Program-made: the position numbers and the translations under genes
Shown: in pieces, positions 54,437-63,995 of the stretch
How the letters are laid out: every line of letters starts with the position of its first letter
Numbering within the stretch: position 1 is the first letter of the stretch
Assembly (NCBI RefSeq): GCF_042610375.1
Contig: NZ_JBGJZL010000013.1
Span: forward strand, 1 to 64,000
Reading direction: 5' to 3'
From: CTSoil-075 sp042610375
GTDB taxonomy: Bacteria > Bacillota > Negativicutes > DSM-13327
DNA: 64,000 bases
The notes under the pieces: model-generated
Seen by the model: the letters and a program-made list of their open reading frames with translations, nothing else
The model's database searches: none
What the model was told of the DNA's origin: nothing

Positions 54437-57400
54437 GATATGCCTCCAATAATTGTTTCTTTTCCTGCCGTTCATTCCAGACATAATAAAGACTGGGAAG
54501 AACGATGAGTGTCAAAATAGTGGCCGTTACCAGACCTCCTACCACCACTGTAGCCATAGGACGCTGCACTTCAGCTCCAGCACCGCTGGTAAATATAAGG
54601 GGAAATAAGCCAAGACTCGCAACCAGAGCCGTCATCATAACGGGACGAAGACGATCGCTAGCTCCCTCAACAATTGCTTCTTCTAAGGTTTTCGTCTTCC
54701 TGAGATGTTTGATATGGGTCACCATGATAACTCCATTTTGGGTTGCAATACCGCAGAGAGCGATAAACCCGACGGCGGCCGCTACGGTTAGATACATACC
54801 AGTGGCATATACAGCCACGATGCCTCCTACCATGGCAAAAGGAATATTCATCAAGATAAGCGCCGCATCTCTGGCTGAACTAAAGGCCATGTATAAGAGG
54901 AAGAAAGTAAGCACGATCACCGCTGGCACTACAATAGCAAGTCTAGCCTTGGCCCGTTGTTGATTTTCGTACTGCCCAGTCCACTTAATCGAAAAACCTG
55001 GTGGTAATTGAACTTTTTCTTTAATCACTTTGTTAGCTTCATCTACAAAACTAACAACATCCCGCCCCCGAGTGTTAAGTTGGACGATTACCCGATATAT
55101 GCCATTTTCACTGCTAATCATGGATGGTCCATCTACCACTTGGAACTGAGCGACTTCACCGAGGCGAACGTAAGCCCCGCTTGGTGCAGCTCCACCAGCA
55201 GCACTGCCGCCCATACCACCTCCTCCCATACTGCTGCCGCCAGCAGCTTTCACACTGCTACTTCCAGCTATGGGAACAAGGATATTTTGCATGGCATTAA
55301 TATTTTCTCGGTTATCCCGATTGTAGCGAAGAAGTACGTCGAAACGTTTTTTCCCTTCAATGGTGGTCGTCGCCACTCGGCCGCCTACCGCCAGCTCCAA
55401 AGCATCCTCTACATCATTGATGCTTAAACCGTAACGCGCCACTTTTTCCCGATTAATCTGCACTTCTAGGTAAGGTGCACCAAAGACACGTTCTGCGAGC
55501 AAATCACTAACTCCTGACACACCAGCAAGGGCTTTTTCAATTTCAAAGGCTTTTTGCTGCAGTACTTTAAGATCATCACCGTAGATCTTAATACCAAGTT
55601 CAGTACGAACACCGGTAGTCAGCATAGATAGCCTCCCAGCGATAGGCTGGGTAAAAGCTAAATTAAGTCCAGGAAGATTCGCTAATTTACCCATCATTTC
55701 TTGTTCAATGTCAGTTTTGGTAAATCCTTGCCGCCACTGTTCTTTGGGTTTTAACGTAACAATGGTCTCAATCATGTTAATCGGCGCTGGGTCCATAGCC
55801 GACTCGGCCCGCCCTACCTTACCGACGGACATGTCAACTTCGGGAATCTCCATGATGAGTCGGTCCATTTTTTTAGCCGATTCTACCGCCTCTGTTAAGG
55901 ATACACTAGGCAGCATGGTTGGCATCACCAGGATCGTCCCTTCATCCAAAGATGGCATGAACTCAGTACCGATCAATGGTAATAGAGAAAATCCAGCGAT
56001 CATAACAACAATCGCAACTCCGATAATGGCTTTACGGTATTTAACAGCTCCCTTCACCATGGGCAGATATGCTTGATGCATCTTCTTAACAATCCAGGTA
56101 TCTTCTTCTTTAACTTTACCTCGCAGTAAGATGGTGCAAAGTACTGGCACCAGAGTAAATGCCAAAATAAGAGATCCTGTCATGGCAAAGGTTTTCGTCC
56201 AAGCCATGGGAGTATAAAGTTTACCTTCCACCCCAGTCATTGTAAAAACGGGTAAGAAAGTCACGATGATGATGGTAATGGAGAAGAAAATCGGCGCTGC
56301 CACTTCTTTCGCCGCTTCCATGGTCACATCTACAATACTGCGTTGTCCGCCATTTCTAGCTAAATGACTATAAATATTTTCCACCATAACAATCGCCGCA
56401 TCGGTCATTACACCGATACCAATAGCAATACCGCCTAATGACATTAAGTTAGCCGATAAATGAATGCCTTTCATCCAAATAAAAGCAATCAAAATACCAA
56501 TCGGAATGGCAGAGGTGACAATGATACTGGAGCGGATATTCCCCAAAAAGGCAAGCACAATGATAGATACTAGGATAAATTCTTCGAGTAAGGCTCGATC
56601 GAGAGTCGCAGATGCTCTTTTCACCAGATCCGTTTGATCGTAATAAGGGATAATTTTCATCCCCTGAGGCAGAGTTCCTTGAATTTCAGTGATTTTTTCT
56701 TTGACTTGATCAATCACATCAATCGTATTGGATCCCATTCGCTGAATGACGATACCGCCAGCTGCTTCTTGTCCAGATTTAGTCAATACGCCGCGACGAA
56801 AATCTGGTCCTAGATTGACTCTGGCTACATTTTTTACATAGACAGGTACATTACCATTTTGACCAACAACAATATTTTGGATATCATCCACAGACTGTAC
56901 TAAGCCAAGACCGCGAATGACATACTCTTGGCCGTTTTGCTCAACCACTTTGGCACCAATATTAGCATTGTTGCCACTGATGGCACCAAAGACTTGGCCG
57001 ACACTTACCCGATAAGCTTTCAACAGGTCAGGATCAATATTAACCTGATACTGGAGTACATAGCCGCCAATGCTGGCGACTTCTGCTACTCCTGGCACAG
57101 CACTGAGCTGGGGTTTAATAAGAAAATCTTCAATGGTTCTAAGTTCCGCCAGGTTATGACGATCACTTTCCATGGTGTACATGAACACTTGTCCCATGGG
57201 TGTACTCACTGGCCCTAAGGCTGGCTGCACTCCACGCGGCAGTTTAGGGATCGCTTGTTGAACCTTTTCGTTAACTACTTGCCGAGCGAAATAGGTATCT
57301 ACATCATCTTCAAATATAACGGTGACCATGGAAAAGCCAAGGGAAGAGGCAGAGCGTACATCTTTGACCTTTGGCAAACCACGTAAAGCCGTTTCCAATG

Positions 57401-57602
57401 GATAGGTTACCTGATCTTGCACTTCCTGAGGCCCTCGCCCCATCCAATCAGCATACACCAGTACTTGATTTTCGCTTAAATCTGGATAGGCATCAATGGG
57501 CGTATCCCGCACCACAAAGGTTCCCCAGATAATCACCAAAACAGACATAGCAATTACCAATACTCTATTTTTTAAGGAGATTTCAATTAACTTATTCAGC
57601 AT
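54423..57602 (-). CDS. cusA: CusA-type heavy-metal RND efflux pump
   Basis: The product is 1059 aa with 12 predicted membrane helices and two large periplasmic loops. NLMSLGGIAIGIGVMTDAAIVMVEN in the fourth helix region matches the HME4 (Cu/Ag) signature rather than the DFG-type zinc one. A Gly/Ser-rich insert (about 795-815) lies in the second loop. It exports metal by proton antiport across the outer membrane with CusB and a TolC-type channel. TTAGGAGG precedes the ATG. Confidence 0.95.
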   Translation of the reverse strand: MLNKLIEISLKNRVLVIAMSVLVIIWGTFVVRDTPIDAYPDLSENQVLVYADWMGRGPQEVQDQVTYPLETALRGLPKVKDVRSASSLGFSMVTVIFEDDVDTYFARQVVNEKVQQAIPKLPRGVQPALGPVSTPMGQVFMYTMESDRHNLAELRTIEDFLIKPQLSAVPGVAEVASIGGYVLQYQVNIDPDLLKAYRVSVGQVFGAISGNNANIGAKVVEQNGQEYVIRGLGLVQSVDDIQNIVVGQNGNVPVYVKNVARVNLGPDFRRGVLTKSGQEAAGGIVIQRMGSNTIDVIDQVKEKITEIQGTLPQGMKIIPYYDQTDLVKRASATLDRALLEEFILVSIIVLAFLGNIRSSIIVTSAIPIGILIAFIWMKGIHLSANLMSLGGIAIGIGVMTDAAIVMVENIYSHLARNGGQRSIVDVTMEAAKEVAAPIFFSITIIIVTFLPVFTMTGVEGKLYTPMAWTKTFAMTGSLILAFTLVPVLCTILLRGKVKEEDTWIVKKMHQAYLPMVKGAVKYRKAIIGVAIVVMIAGFSLLPLIGTEFMPSLDEGTILVMPTMLPSVSLTEAVESAKKMDRLIMEIPEVDMSVGKVGRAESAMDPAPINMIETIVTLKPKEQWRQGFTKTDIEQEMMGKLANLPGLNLAFTQPIAGRLSMLTTGVRTELGIKIYGDDLKVLQQKAFEIEKALAGVSGVSDLLAERVFGAPYLEVQINREKVARYGLSINDVEDALELAVGGRVATTTIEGKKRFDVLLRYNRDNRENINAMQNILVPIAGSSSVKAAGGSSMGGGGMGGSAAGGAAPSGAYVRLGEVAQFQVVDGPSMISSENGIYRVIVQLNTRGRDVVSFVDEANKVIKEKVQLPPGFSIKWTGQYENQQRAKARLAIVVPAVIVLTFFLLYMAFSSARDAALILMNIPFAMVGGIVAVYATGMYLTVAAAVGFIALCGIATQNGVIMVTHIKHLRKTKTLEEAIVEGASDRLRPVMMTALVASLGLFPLIFTSGAGAEVQRPMATVVVGGLVTATILTLIVLPSLYYVWNERQEKKQLLEAYHEKK

Positions 57603-57613
57603 GTTTCATCCTC

Positions 57614-58903
57614 CTAAAGACCAGTGTGACCGGTATGACCACTATGGTCAACAGCCGGGGCAGAACCTGTCGTCGGTGGCGCAGACGTAGCTGTATTATT
57701 GGAAGCTGGAAGCGCTGCATTACCACTAGCTTTTGAACTGCCATGACCAGCATGACTGCTGAATTGACCTAACTGAGTCTGCGAATCAATGAGAAACGCG
57801 GCGGCGGTCACAACAGTATCGCCTTCTTGTAAACCAGAAAGAACTTGAATATAGCCGTCGGCTTCCTGACCAGTTACAATATCTCGTTTAACGAAAGTTT
57901 CCCTATCTTGCGCCACAAATACGATTTTGCGAGTTCCAGTGTCAAGAAGGCTAGAAACTGGTACAACCAAATTTTCAGCCAGCGGCACATTAATTGCCAC
58001 ATTTACAAATAAGTTAGGTTTTAATTTTCCTTCTGGGTTGCCCATTTCTACCCGGACTTTTACAGTGCGCGTCGCATCATCAAGTACTGGGTTAATAAAG
58101 CTTACACGCCCAGTAAAATTCTCACCAGGATAAGCACCACTTGTTACATTGACTTCTTGGCCAATCCGTACACCAGCAATATCTTTTTCATACAAATCAG
58201 CATACATCCAAACAGTCGATAAATCAGATACTGTATATAATTTTTCTCCTGGCATAATATAAGCGCCAGGTAACAATAGTTTTTCCATCACCGTACCGCC
58301 AAATTGAGCATAAATGGTCATATAGTTATTGGCTTTCCGCGTATGTTCCAAATGAGTGATATCTTCATCAGGAATATTTAATAATTGAAGTTTGCGTCGC
58401 GCAGCTTGCAATAGACGATTATTGATTTGCACTACATCCTTGCTAGCTCCCTTTAGTTTTTGCACACTATCGAGAGCTAGAATATATTCTTCCTGAGCGG
58501 CAATGTAGGTCGGACTATACACAGAGGCAATGGCCTGCCCGGGAGAAATATACTGCCCCTCAGATGTCACGTACAATTCCTCTACCCGTCCTTCGACTCG
58601 GGACGTAATATAGGCTCGACTGCTATCATTCAGTGCCACTTTTCCTGTGGTCTTGATTTCCTTGTTCAATTCTTTTTTCATGACTTGAGCCGTTTGCACC
58701 CCAGCTAATTGCTGCGCTTTAGCATCAAGCTTCACCATTTCACCAGTCACAGCATTCCCCATACCTGCCATTTTTGAATGATCAACGGCAGTCACAGGTT
58801 GTTGTTTATGAACGTAAGTATAATAGCCCACTGAACCAACAGCTAAAACACCGGCAGTCACGCCAATCAGTATCTTTTTTTTAGTATCTAATTTTTCTAA
58901 CAT
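57614..58903 (-). CDS. cusB: CusB-type membrane-fusion (adaptor) protein
   Basis: The product is 429 aa with an N-terminal membrane anchor (KILIGVTAGVLAVGSVGYYTYV), barrel-sandwich and alpha-hairpin segments and a beta-barrel, as in RND adaptors. The N-terminal DHSKMAGMGN and the His/Gly-rich end (DHSGHTGHTGL) are likely metal-binding. It bridges CusA and the outer-membrane channel. It lies 11 bases before cusA. Confidence 0.93.
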   Translation of the reverse strand: MLEKLDTKKKILIGVTAGVLAVGSVGYYTYVHKQQPVTAVDHSKMAGMGNAVTGEMVKLDAKAQQLAGVQTAQVMKKELNKEIKTTGKVALNDSSRAYITSRVEGRVEELYVTSEGQYISPGQAIASVYSPTYIAAQEEYILALDSVQKLKGASKDVVQINNRLLQAARRKLQLLNIPDEDITHLEHTRKANNYMTIYAQFGGTVMEKLLLPGAYIMPGEKLYTVSDLSTVWMYADLYEKDIAGVRIGQEVNVTSGAYPGENFTGRVSFINPVLDDATRTVKVRVEMGNPEGKLKPNLFVNVAINVPLAENLVVPVSSLLDTGTRKIVFVAQDRETFVKRDIVTGQEADGYIQVLSGLQEGDTVVTAAAFLIDSQTQLGQFSSHAGHGSSKASGNAALPASNNTATSAPPTTGSAPAVDHSGHTGHTGL

Positions 58904-58936
58904 GCTGTCCTCTCCATTTCTTCCTGATTTTTGATC

Positions 58937-60241
58937 TTATGGCAATGCCACACTCGTAAACATCGGTTTACCGACAGCCTTTTCCAGATTGGCAGTTGCC
59001 TTTTCATAGGTTACTCTCGCTTTATAGTAATCCAGTTTTACATTGCGCATTGCATTGAGACTATCTAGGACAGCCATAAAGTCTACTTTTCCATTAGTGT
59101 ACCCTACAACACCAGCCTGATAGGTTTGTTCTGCCTGTGGAATAATGGTGTTTTTATATAGATCAATCTGCCGCCAAGCTGACTGGGCTTCTACGAGCGA
59201 CATTTGAATATCCAGTGTTGTCATGTTCTGCATGTTAGTTAAAGTCGCTTTTGTTGCCTCTATAGTAGAGACTGCGGATTTGATTTGCGCCTGATTTTTA
59301 TCTTGCCAAATCGGTATCATAGCCATTACGCCAATTCTCCATGTATTGGATTTATCATTTTCCGGCATATCTGTTTTTTTGTAACGTTTATAGCCAAGTT
59401 GCAGTTCATAATCTGGTAATTGCTGTTTTTTTGCTAATTCCAGACCATTTTGCGCCATATCTACCTGATACTTCATTCCTAAAACAGATGGTTTAAGCTC
59501 GCTTGCCGTTTTTTGAAGTGCTGTGAGGTCGAAATTAGGCGGCGGAGCATTAAACTCTTCTTTTACTAATAAAGGAGAATCTGAGGCCCGCCCCATTAAT
59601 GTATTTAACTTGGCTTTACTCACTGCCTCCATGGAAGCCATATTAAGCAAATCAATGGTCATTTTTGAAAACTCAGTTTGCGCTTTGAGTGCATCTTGTA
59701 AAGATACCATTCCCGTAGAATAATTTACCTGAGCAATTTGGGTCAGCTGCCCCATAATTTGTTGACTTTCCTTACCGATAGCCAGTGCCTGCCCAGCATA
59801 TAGAAGATCATAGTAAGCTAGTTTGGTTGCTGTATAAACCTCGATTTGCTTATCTTGATAACCAGATTTGGTCATCAATGCATCATTCTCAGCCATTTTT
59901 CCCATACTTTTAAGTTTAACCGGATTCATAATTTCCTGTGTCAGACTAAAATCAGTCATCATGCCATCAAAGGGGTTTTTGGAACTTGTAGGGATATCAT
60001 CTTTCATAATTCCAAATTTCGGATTCGGCTGAGCGGTGACTAAGGGTACGCGCCCCTTCTTTTCTTCCCAGCGTTTTTGTTGTTCCACGACTGTTGGATT
60101 GTTCTTCAAGGCAGTATCTACAATTTGCTGTAATGTAAGTGGTTCCTGGTTTTCAGCCGCCATGATCGGCGCCGATATACCAAAGACCATCAAAGCAGTC
60201 AATGCTAGTGTTTTATTTTTTAGCCATTTTCCTGTTCTCAT
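58937..60241 (-). CDS. TolC/CusC-type outer-membrane efflux protein
   Basis: The product is 434 aa with a signal peptide (ending PIMAAE) and two OEP repeats rich in coiled-coil helices (for example LTQIAQVNYSTGMVSLQDALKAQTEFSKM). It forms the outer-membrane channel of the pump. GAAGGAGAGG precedes the ATG. Its presence in an otherwise Firmicute-like sequence is the main evidence for a diderm Negativicute. Confidence 0.94.
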   Translation of the reverse strand: MRTGKWLKNKTLALTALMVFGISAPIMAAENQEPLTLQQIVDTALKNNPTVVEQQKRWEEKKGRVPLVTAQPNPKFGIMKDDIPTSSKNPFDGMMTDFSLTQEIMNPVKLKSMGKMAENDALMTKSGYQDKQIEVYTATKLAYYDLLYAGQALAIGKESQQIMGQLTQIAQVNYSTGMVSLQDALKAQTEFSKMTIDLLNMASMEAVSKAKLNTLMGRASDSPLLVKEEFNAPPPNFDLTALQKTASELKPSVLGMKYQVDMAQNGLELAKKQQLPDYELQLGYKRYKKTDMPENDKSNTWRIGVMAMIPIWQDKNQAQIKSAVSTIEATKATLTNMQNMTTLDIQMSLVEAQSAWRQIDLYKNTIIPQAEQTYQAGVVGYTNGKVDFMAVLDSLNAMRNVKLDYYKARVTYEKATANLEKAVGKPMFTSVALP

Positions 60242-60291
60242 ATGTCCTCTCCTTCATCTCATGAATAAAGTATCTTTTTGAATGTTGTCAA

Positions 60292-60393
60292 TTATTGTCC
60301 TTCCTCTTTGACAACTAGTTCCTCCGCTCTATTAGCAAGATAGCACCATAAGTATCCGGTCACCACTAATTGAATCATAAGTACACCCCACAT
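60292..60393 (-). CDS. 33-aa membrane peptide at the head of the cus operon
   Basis: An ATG at 60393 with GAGGTG seven bases upstream opens MWGVLMIQLVVTGYLWCYLA and a charged tail (NRAEELVVKEEGQ), stopping at TAA 60292. A single membrane helix with a clean ribosome site, 50 bp before the outer-membrane gene and downstream of the tandem repeats, makes it a plausible small regulatory or accessory peptide of the efflux system. Confidence 0.6.
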   Translation of the reverse strand: MWGVLMIQLVVTGYLWCYLANRAEELVVKEEGQ

Positions 60394-60432
60394 TACTTTC
60401 ACCTCAATTTCATCTTTGCTTTCAATTTCCAT

Positions 60433-60480
60433 ATCATATACAAAAGTTGTGAAGATCTTGTGAAGAAGATTTGAAGAACT
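60433..60480 (-). promoter_or_regulatory. cus promoter with 11-bp direct repeats
   Basis: On the plus strand TTGTGAAG occurs at 60447 and 60458 and as TTTGAAG at 60470, i.e. CTTCACAA direct repeats at about 11-bp spacing when read on the coding strand. A TATGAT -10 (60433-60438) follows. Direct repeats at one-turn spacing upstream of the -10 are typical for OmpR/PhoB-family response regulators. No such gene is in the window. Confidence 0.55.
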
Positions 60481-60516
60481 TATGTTATTTATACTGATTT
60501 GATTAAATTAGAATGT

Positions 60517-60560
60517 AAAAAGCCCAAAAACCTTGTTTTTGAAGGTTTCTGGGCTTTTTT
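60517..60560 (-). terminator. terminator of larE-larB
   Basis: AAAGCCCAGAAACCTT and AAGGTTTTTGGGCTTT pair over about 16 bp (one mismatch) and are followed by a T-run on the minus strand. It also shields the cus promoter from readthrough. Confidence 0.85.
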
Positions 60561-60633
60561 AATACTCGAATCGCTTTCTCTTTTATTTAATATAGCTTTC
60601 TTCTACTTTATTTTCCCCTTTGATATTGTTATC

Positions 60634-61380
60634 TTATAATTTATTAATGATACTGGCATTATAAGCTGCGCCGAAACCATTATCGATATTAACTACACTC
60701 ACACCACTTGCACAACTATTGAGCATGGATAATAGAGCCGAAAGACCGCCAAAGTTTGCCCCATAGCCAACGCTTGTAGGGACGGCAATAATAGGTTTAT
60801 CTACAAGTCCTCCCATAACGCTGGCAAGTGCTCCTTCCATGCCTGCAACTACGATCACTACTTTTGCACCCCGAATGATATTCATTTTTGCGAAAAGTCT
60901 ATGAATGCCCGCAACTCCCACATCCACAATTTTTTCTACGCGATTGCCAAGAATCATTGCAGTCTCTGCAGCTTCCTCTACCACCGGCAGATCAGAAGTT
61001 CCCGCTGAAACGATGGCAATATAACTGTCGGTAAACTCTTCTTCTCGCTTTCGAATAGTGATTGTCCTCCCCAGCGGGTTATACTTAGCCTCTGCACAGA
61101 TCATTTTTACTGCTTCGTACATTTTTTCGTTAGCTCGGGTTGCTAATATATTATTATCCTTAGTCAACATGAACTCAATGATGCTTTTCACTTGTTCTAC
61201 TGTTTTCCCTTCACAATAGATCACTTCCGGATATCCTACTCGTATTTCGCGATGGTTATCAATCGTAGCAAATCCCAATTCCTTATAAGGTAAATCTTCA
61301 ATAATTTCCAGGACGGCTTCGACTTCTATTTCATTGTTTTTTACTTGTTGCAGCAGTTTTCTTATATCCACCTTATTCAT
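60634..61380 (-). CDS. larB: nickel-pincer cofactor biosynthesis protein LarB
   Basis: The product is 248 aa from the ATG at 61380 (GGGAGG five bases upstream; an ATG seven codons earlier overlaps the site). The C-terminal AIR-carboxylase-like domain has SAGTSDLPVVEEA and AGMEGALASVMGGL. It carboxylates and hydrolyses nicotinate adenine dinucleotide, the first step to the lactate-racemase cofactor. It follows larE by about 35 bp; larC and larA are not in the window. Confidence 0.92.
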   Translation of the reverse strand: MNKVDIRKLLQQVKNNEIEVEAVLEIIEDLPYKELGFATIDNHREIRVGYPEVIYCEGKTVEQVKSIIEFMLTKDNNILATRANEKMYEAVKMICAEAKYNPLGRTITIRKREEEFTDSYIAIVSAGTSDLPVVEEAAETAMILGNRVEKIVDVGVAGIHRLFAKMNIIRGAKVVIVVAGMEGALASVMGGLVDKPIIAVPTSVGYGANFGGLSALLSMLNSCASGVSVVNIDNGFGAAYNASIINKL

Positions 61381-61414
61381 CATTTCCTCCCGGAATTTCA
61401 AGGTATAGACCTCA

Positions 61415-62221
61415 CTATTTCTTTTCTATTGTTTCGTTAAAACTTCCGACCCGATATCCTTCCAAATCCAAAGTTACATACTGAAAGCCAAATTCTTTAA
61501 ATTTGTCAGATATTTCTTCAAGAAGTTCTTCATTAAATAATTTGCTTTTATCCTTTTTATCCACTTCAATTCTTGCCAGATTGTCGTGGCAGCGCACTCG
61601 AATTGCCCGGAATCCTCTGTCCATCATGTATCTTTCTGCTTTTTCTATTTTGACAAAATCTTCTTCTTTCAGTTCATTGCCATAGGGTATTCTTGTCAGT
61701 AAACATGCATAGGATGGTTTATCCCAAGTACTAAGTCCTAATTCCTTAGATAAACTTCTAATTTCTTGCTTTGTCAATTGACAGTCTAATAAAGGGCTTT
61801 TTATATTTAGTTCCGTAAGCGCCTTTAATCCTGGTCTATAGTCACCGATATCGTCAAAATTGGTGCCATCGATAACATAATGATAGCCTTCTCTCTCTGC
61901 AATGGCTTTAATTTGACTAAATACTGCCTTTTTGCAAAGATAACATCTATTTTCCGGATTATTTCTAATTTCATCAATAATTGGTGCCTCTAGTATTTCA
62001 AAAGCTACACCAAGTTCTGCTACTAATTGTTTGGCCTCCGCGATTTCCCATTTAGGAATATAGGGAGATTGTATGGTCACGGCTTTAAAGTTATCGCCTA
62101 AGGCTTCCTTAGCTGCTTTAAGTAAAAAAGTACTGTCTACCCCTCCAGAGAAAGCCAAGATAACCTTCTCCATATTTTTTAAACAATTAAGCAAATTTAT
62201 ATATTTTTCATTATTGATCAT
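61415..62221 (-). CDS. larE: ATP-dependent sacrificial sulfur transferase LarE
   Basis: The product is 268 aa, a PP-loop enzyme with LAFSGGVDSTFLL and the conserved ENRCYLCKKAVF whose Cys can donate sulfur. It adenylates and thiolates the pincer precursor made by LarB. TTGGAG precedes the ATG. It starts the larE-larB operon. Confidence 0.92.
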   Translation of the reverse strand: MINNEKYINLLNCLKNMEKVILAFSGGVDSTFLLKAAKEALGDNFKAVTIQSPYIPKWEIAEAKQLVAELGVAFEILEAPIIDEIRNNPENRCYLCKKAVFSQIKAIAEREGYHYVIDGTNFDDIGDYRPGLKALTELNIKSPLLDCQLTKQEIRSLSKELGLSTWDKPSYACLLTRIPYGNELKEEDFVKIEKAERYMMDRGFRAIRVRCHDNLARIEVDKKDKSKLFNEELLEEISDKFKEFGFQYVTLDLEGYRVGSFNETIEKK

Positions 62222-62416
62222 AATTGATCTCCAATCTATATTATTATTCTTTTTTATATTTCAGAAAAAATCAATAAGTGATTAAGCCATGTCTGCGTAT
62301 ACAGGCACTTCCCTAAAATTAAGTTTATCACCTAGAGTTGACTTTAAATCAAGTGTTTTTTCATATAACCTAAATAAATGGAAAACCGGAATTTTTCTTT
62401 ATCCAAACTATTACGA

Positions 62417-62449
62417 CAGGCATATTAGAGTAACATTCTAATATGCCTG
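62417..62449. terminator. perfect 13-bp hairpin after the aldo/keto reductase gene
   Basis: CAGGCATATTAGA and TCTAATATGCCTG are exact complements with a seven-base loop. It lies 16 bp past the stop of the reductase on the minus strand. No T-run follows, so it may act in mRNA stability or as a weak terminator. Confidence 0.6.
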
Positions 62450-62464
62450 CAGCTTTCTTAATAA

Positions 62465-63613
62465 TTATTCAAATAGGTCTGCAATCTTCTTTAACTCCTT
62501 ACGAATTTCAATACCTTGTGGACAATGACTTTCGCATTTACCGCATTCCACGCACTTAGAGGCAGGAGCCCCCATTTTCGACCATGCTCCATACATATAT
62601 TTTGCGTCAGGTGAACCATCAAAAATCCAATGATTATTATATGTAGAGAAGCACATAGGGATATTGATACCGATAGGACAAGGCATACAGTAGGCGCACC
62701 CTGTACAATTGACTTTTATTTTCTTTTTAAAAATCTCCTTCACGGCTTCAACTATAGCTACTTCTTTTACTGTTAAAGAATTGGCTTCCCCTTCTTCGGC
62801 TACTTTAATGTTCTCGGTAACCTGCTCTATGGCATTCATGCCGCTTAATATCACTGATACCTCAGGGTGATTCCATATCCATCTTAATGCCCATTCTGCT
62901 GGAGTTCTTCTACTGTCAGCTTGATCAATAATAGCTTTTGCTTCTTCGGGTAGCTTGGTCAGGTTACCGCCTCTTAAAGGTTCCATAATAACAACGCCTA
63001 ACCCTTTTTGGGCCGCATATTCCAGACCAGCCTTTCCCGCTTGGTAATTTTCGTCTAAATAATTATACTGAATTTGACAAAATGACCAATCGTAGTAATC
63101 TACTATTTCCTTAAATGATTCTCCTTTTTCATGAAAGGAAAATCCCGCATATCTAATTTTGCCATCTTTAATAGCCTGATCCAAAAACTCTCTAAATCCT
63201 GCTTCTTTTAACTGGGACCAAACATGATCATTTAAATTATGAAGTAAATAAAAGTCAATTACATCTGTCTCAAGCCGTTCAAGTTGCTCATTTAAATATC
63301 GATCCATATCTGCTCTCGTTTTGATTAGCCAAGTTGGAAGTTTTGTTGCTATATTGACTTTATTCCGATAACCATCTTTCAATACCTTAGCAACAAAAGG
63401 CTCACTTTCTCCTCCTTGAGTAAAACCAGTTCCATGATAGGGATAAGCAGTATCAATATAATTTACTCCAGCATCAATCGCGTGTCGCACTAACTGTATT
63501 GCTTTTTCTTCATCAATTTTAGTTGGATCATTACCAATAATCGGCAGCCTCATACAGCCAAAACCTAAAGCAGAAATCATCTCATTTGTTTTTCCAAACT
63601 TTCTATATTGCAA
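62465..63613 (-). CDS. aldo/keto reductase with C-terminal 4Fe-4S motifs
   Basis: The product is 382 aa from a TTG that follows GGTGGG by six bases. The TIM-barrel has YIDTAYPYHG (catalytic Tyr), IATKLPTW (Lys) and FYLLHNLND (His). The C-terminal CTGCAYCMPCP and CVECGKCESHCP motifs bind iron-sulfur clusters, a combination common in anaerobes. The substrate is unknown. It is in its own unit. Confidence 0.92.
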   Translation of the reverse strand: MQYRKFGKTNEMISALGFGCMRLPIIGNDPTKIDEEKAIQLVRHAIDAGVNYIDTAYPYHGTGFTQGGESEPFVAKVLKDGYRNKVNIATKLPTWLIKTRADMDRYLNEQLERLETDVIDFYLLHNLNDHVWSQLKEAGFREFLDQAIKDGKIRYAGFSFHEKGESFKEIVDYYDWSFCQIQYNYLDENYQAGKAGLEYAAQKGLGVVIMEPLRGGNLTKLPEEAKAIIDQADSRRTPAEWALRWIWNHPEVSVILSGMNAIEQVTENIKVAEEGEANSLTVKEVAIVEAVKEIFKKKIKVNCTGCAYCMPCPIGINIPMCFSTYNNHWIFDGSPDAKYMYGAWSKMGAPASKCVECGKCESHCPQGIEIRKELKKIADLFE

Positions 63614-63668
63614 AATAAACCCACCTTTTTTAAAATTTTAATGAAATAACTAATAAATAATGCTGTTT

Positions 63669-63893
63669 TCATTTTCTTAAAACGACTTTGACTATGGGTT
63701 TCTCGTAAGCACAGACATGAACGAATTGCCCGTCGCTAATCAGTTCCACCTTACCAAGTTGCCTCCCCTCCCAATCCCAGTCTTCAACAAGGTTTTTTAC
63801 TATTTTCTCCATTTCAAAATAAGACAATTCTAAGTCTGCAGTAACCTGTACACCATAAATTGTGTTAACCACTTCAATTGTTCCTCCTGCCAT
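63669..63893 (-). CDS. short conserved-looking hypothetical
   Basis: The product is 74 aa, soluble and beta-rich, with an acidic middle (VEDWDWEGRQ). No family is recognised. The ribosome site is weak. The 55-bp gap to the reductase suggests possible co-transcription. Confidence 0.6.
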   Translation of the reverse strand: MAGGTIEVVNTIYGVQVTADLELSYFEMEKIVKNLVEDWDWEGRQLGKVELISDGQFVHVCAYEKPIVKVVLRK

Positions 63894-63963
63894 ATATTAA
63901 TCCGTTCATTCGGAAACTTTCAAAGAAAACTTGGCTTGCACCAAGCCTTAGTTGCCCTTGTTT

Positions 63964-63995
63964 GTAATCGAGAAAGTGTTATACTTTCTGATTAC
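63964..63995. terminator. hairpin near the right edge
   Basis: GTAAT-CG-AGAAAGT pairs with ACTTTCT-G-ATTAC around a five-base loop. The flanking genes are beyond the window, so its role is unknown. Confidence 0.4.

Noticed and set aside
54423..57602. CzcA-type zinc/cobalt pump
   Set aside because: The fourth-helix signature NLMSLGGIA...D...MVEN fits the copper/silver (HME4) group and the neighbouring lipoprotein is Met/His-rich.
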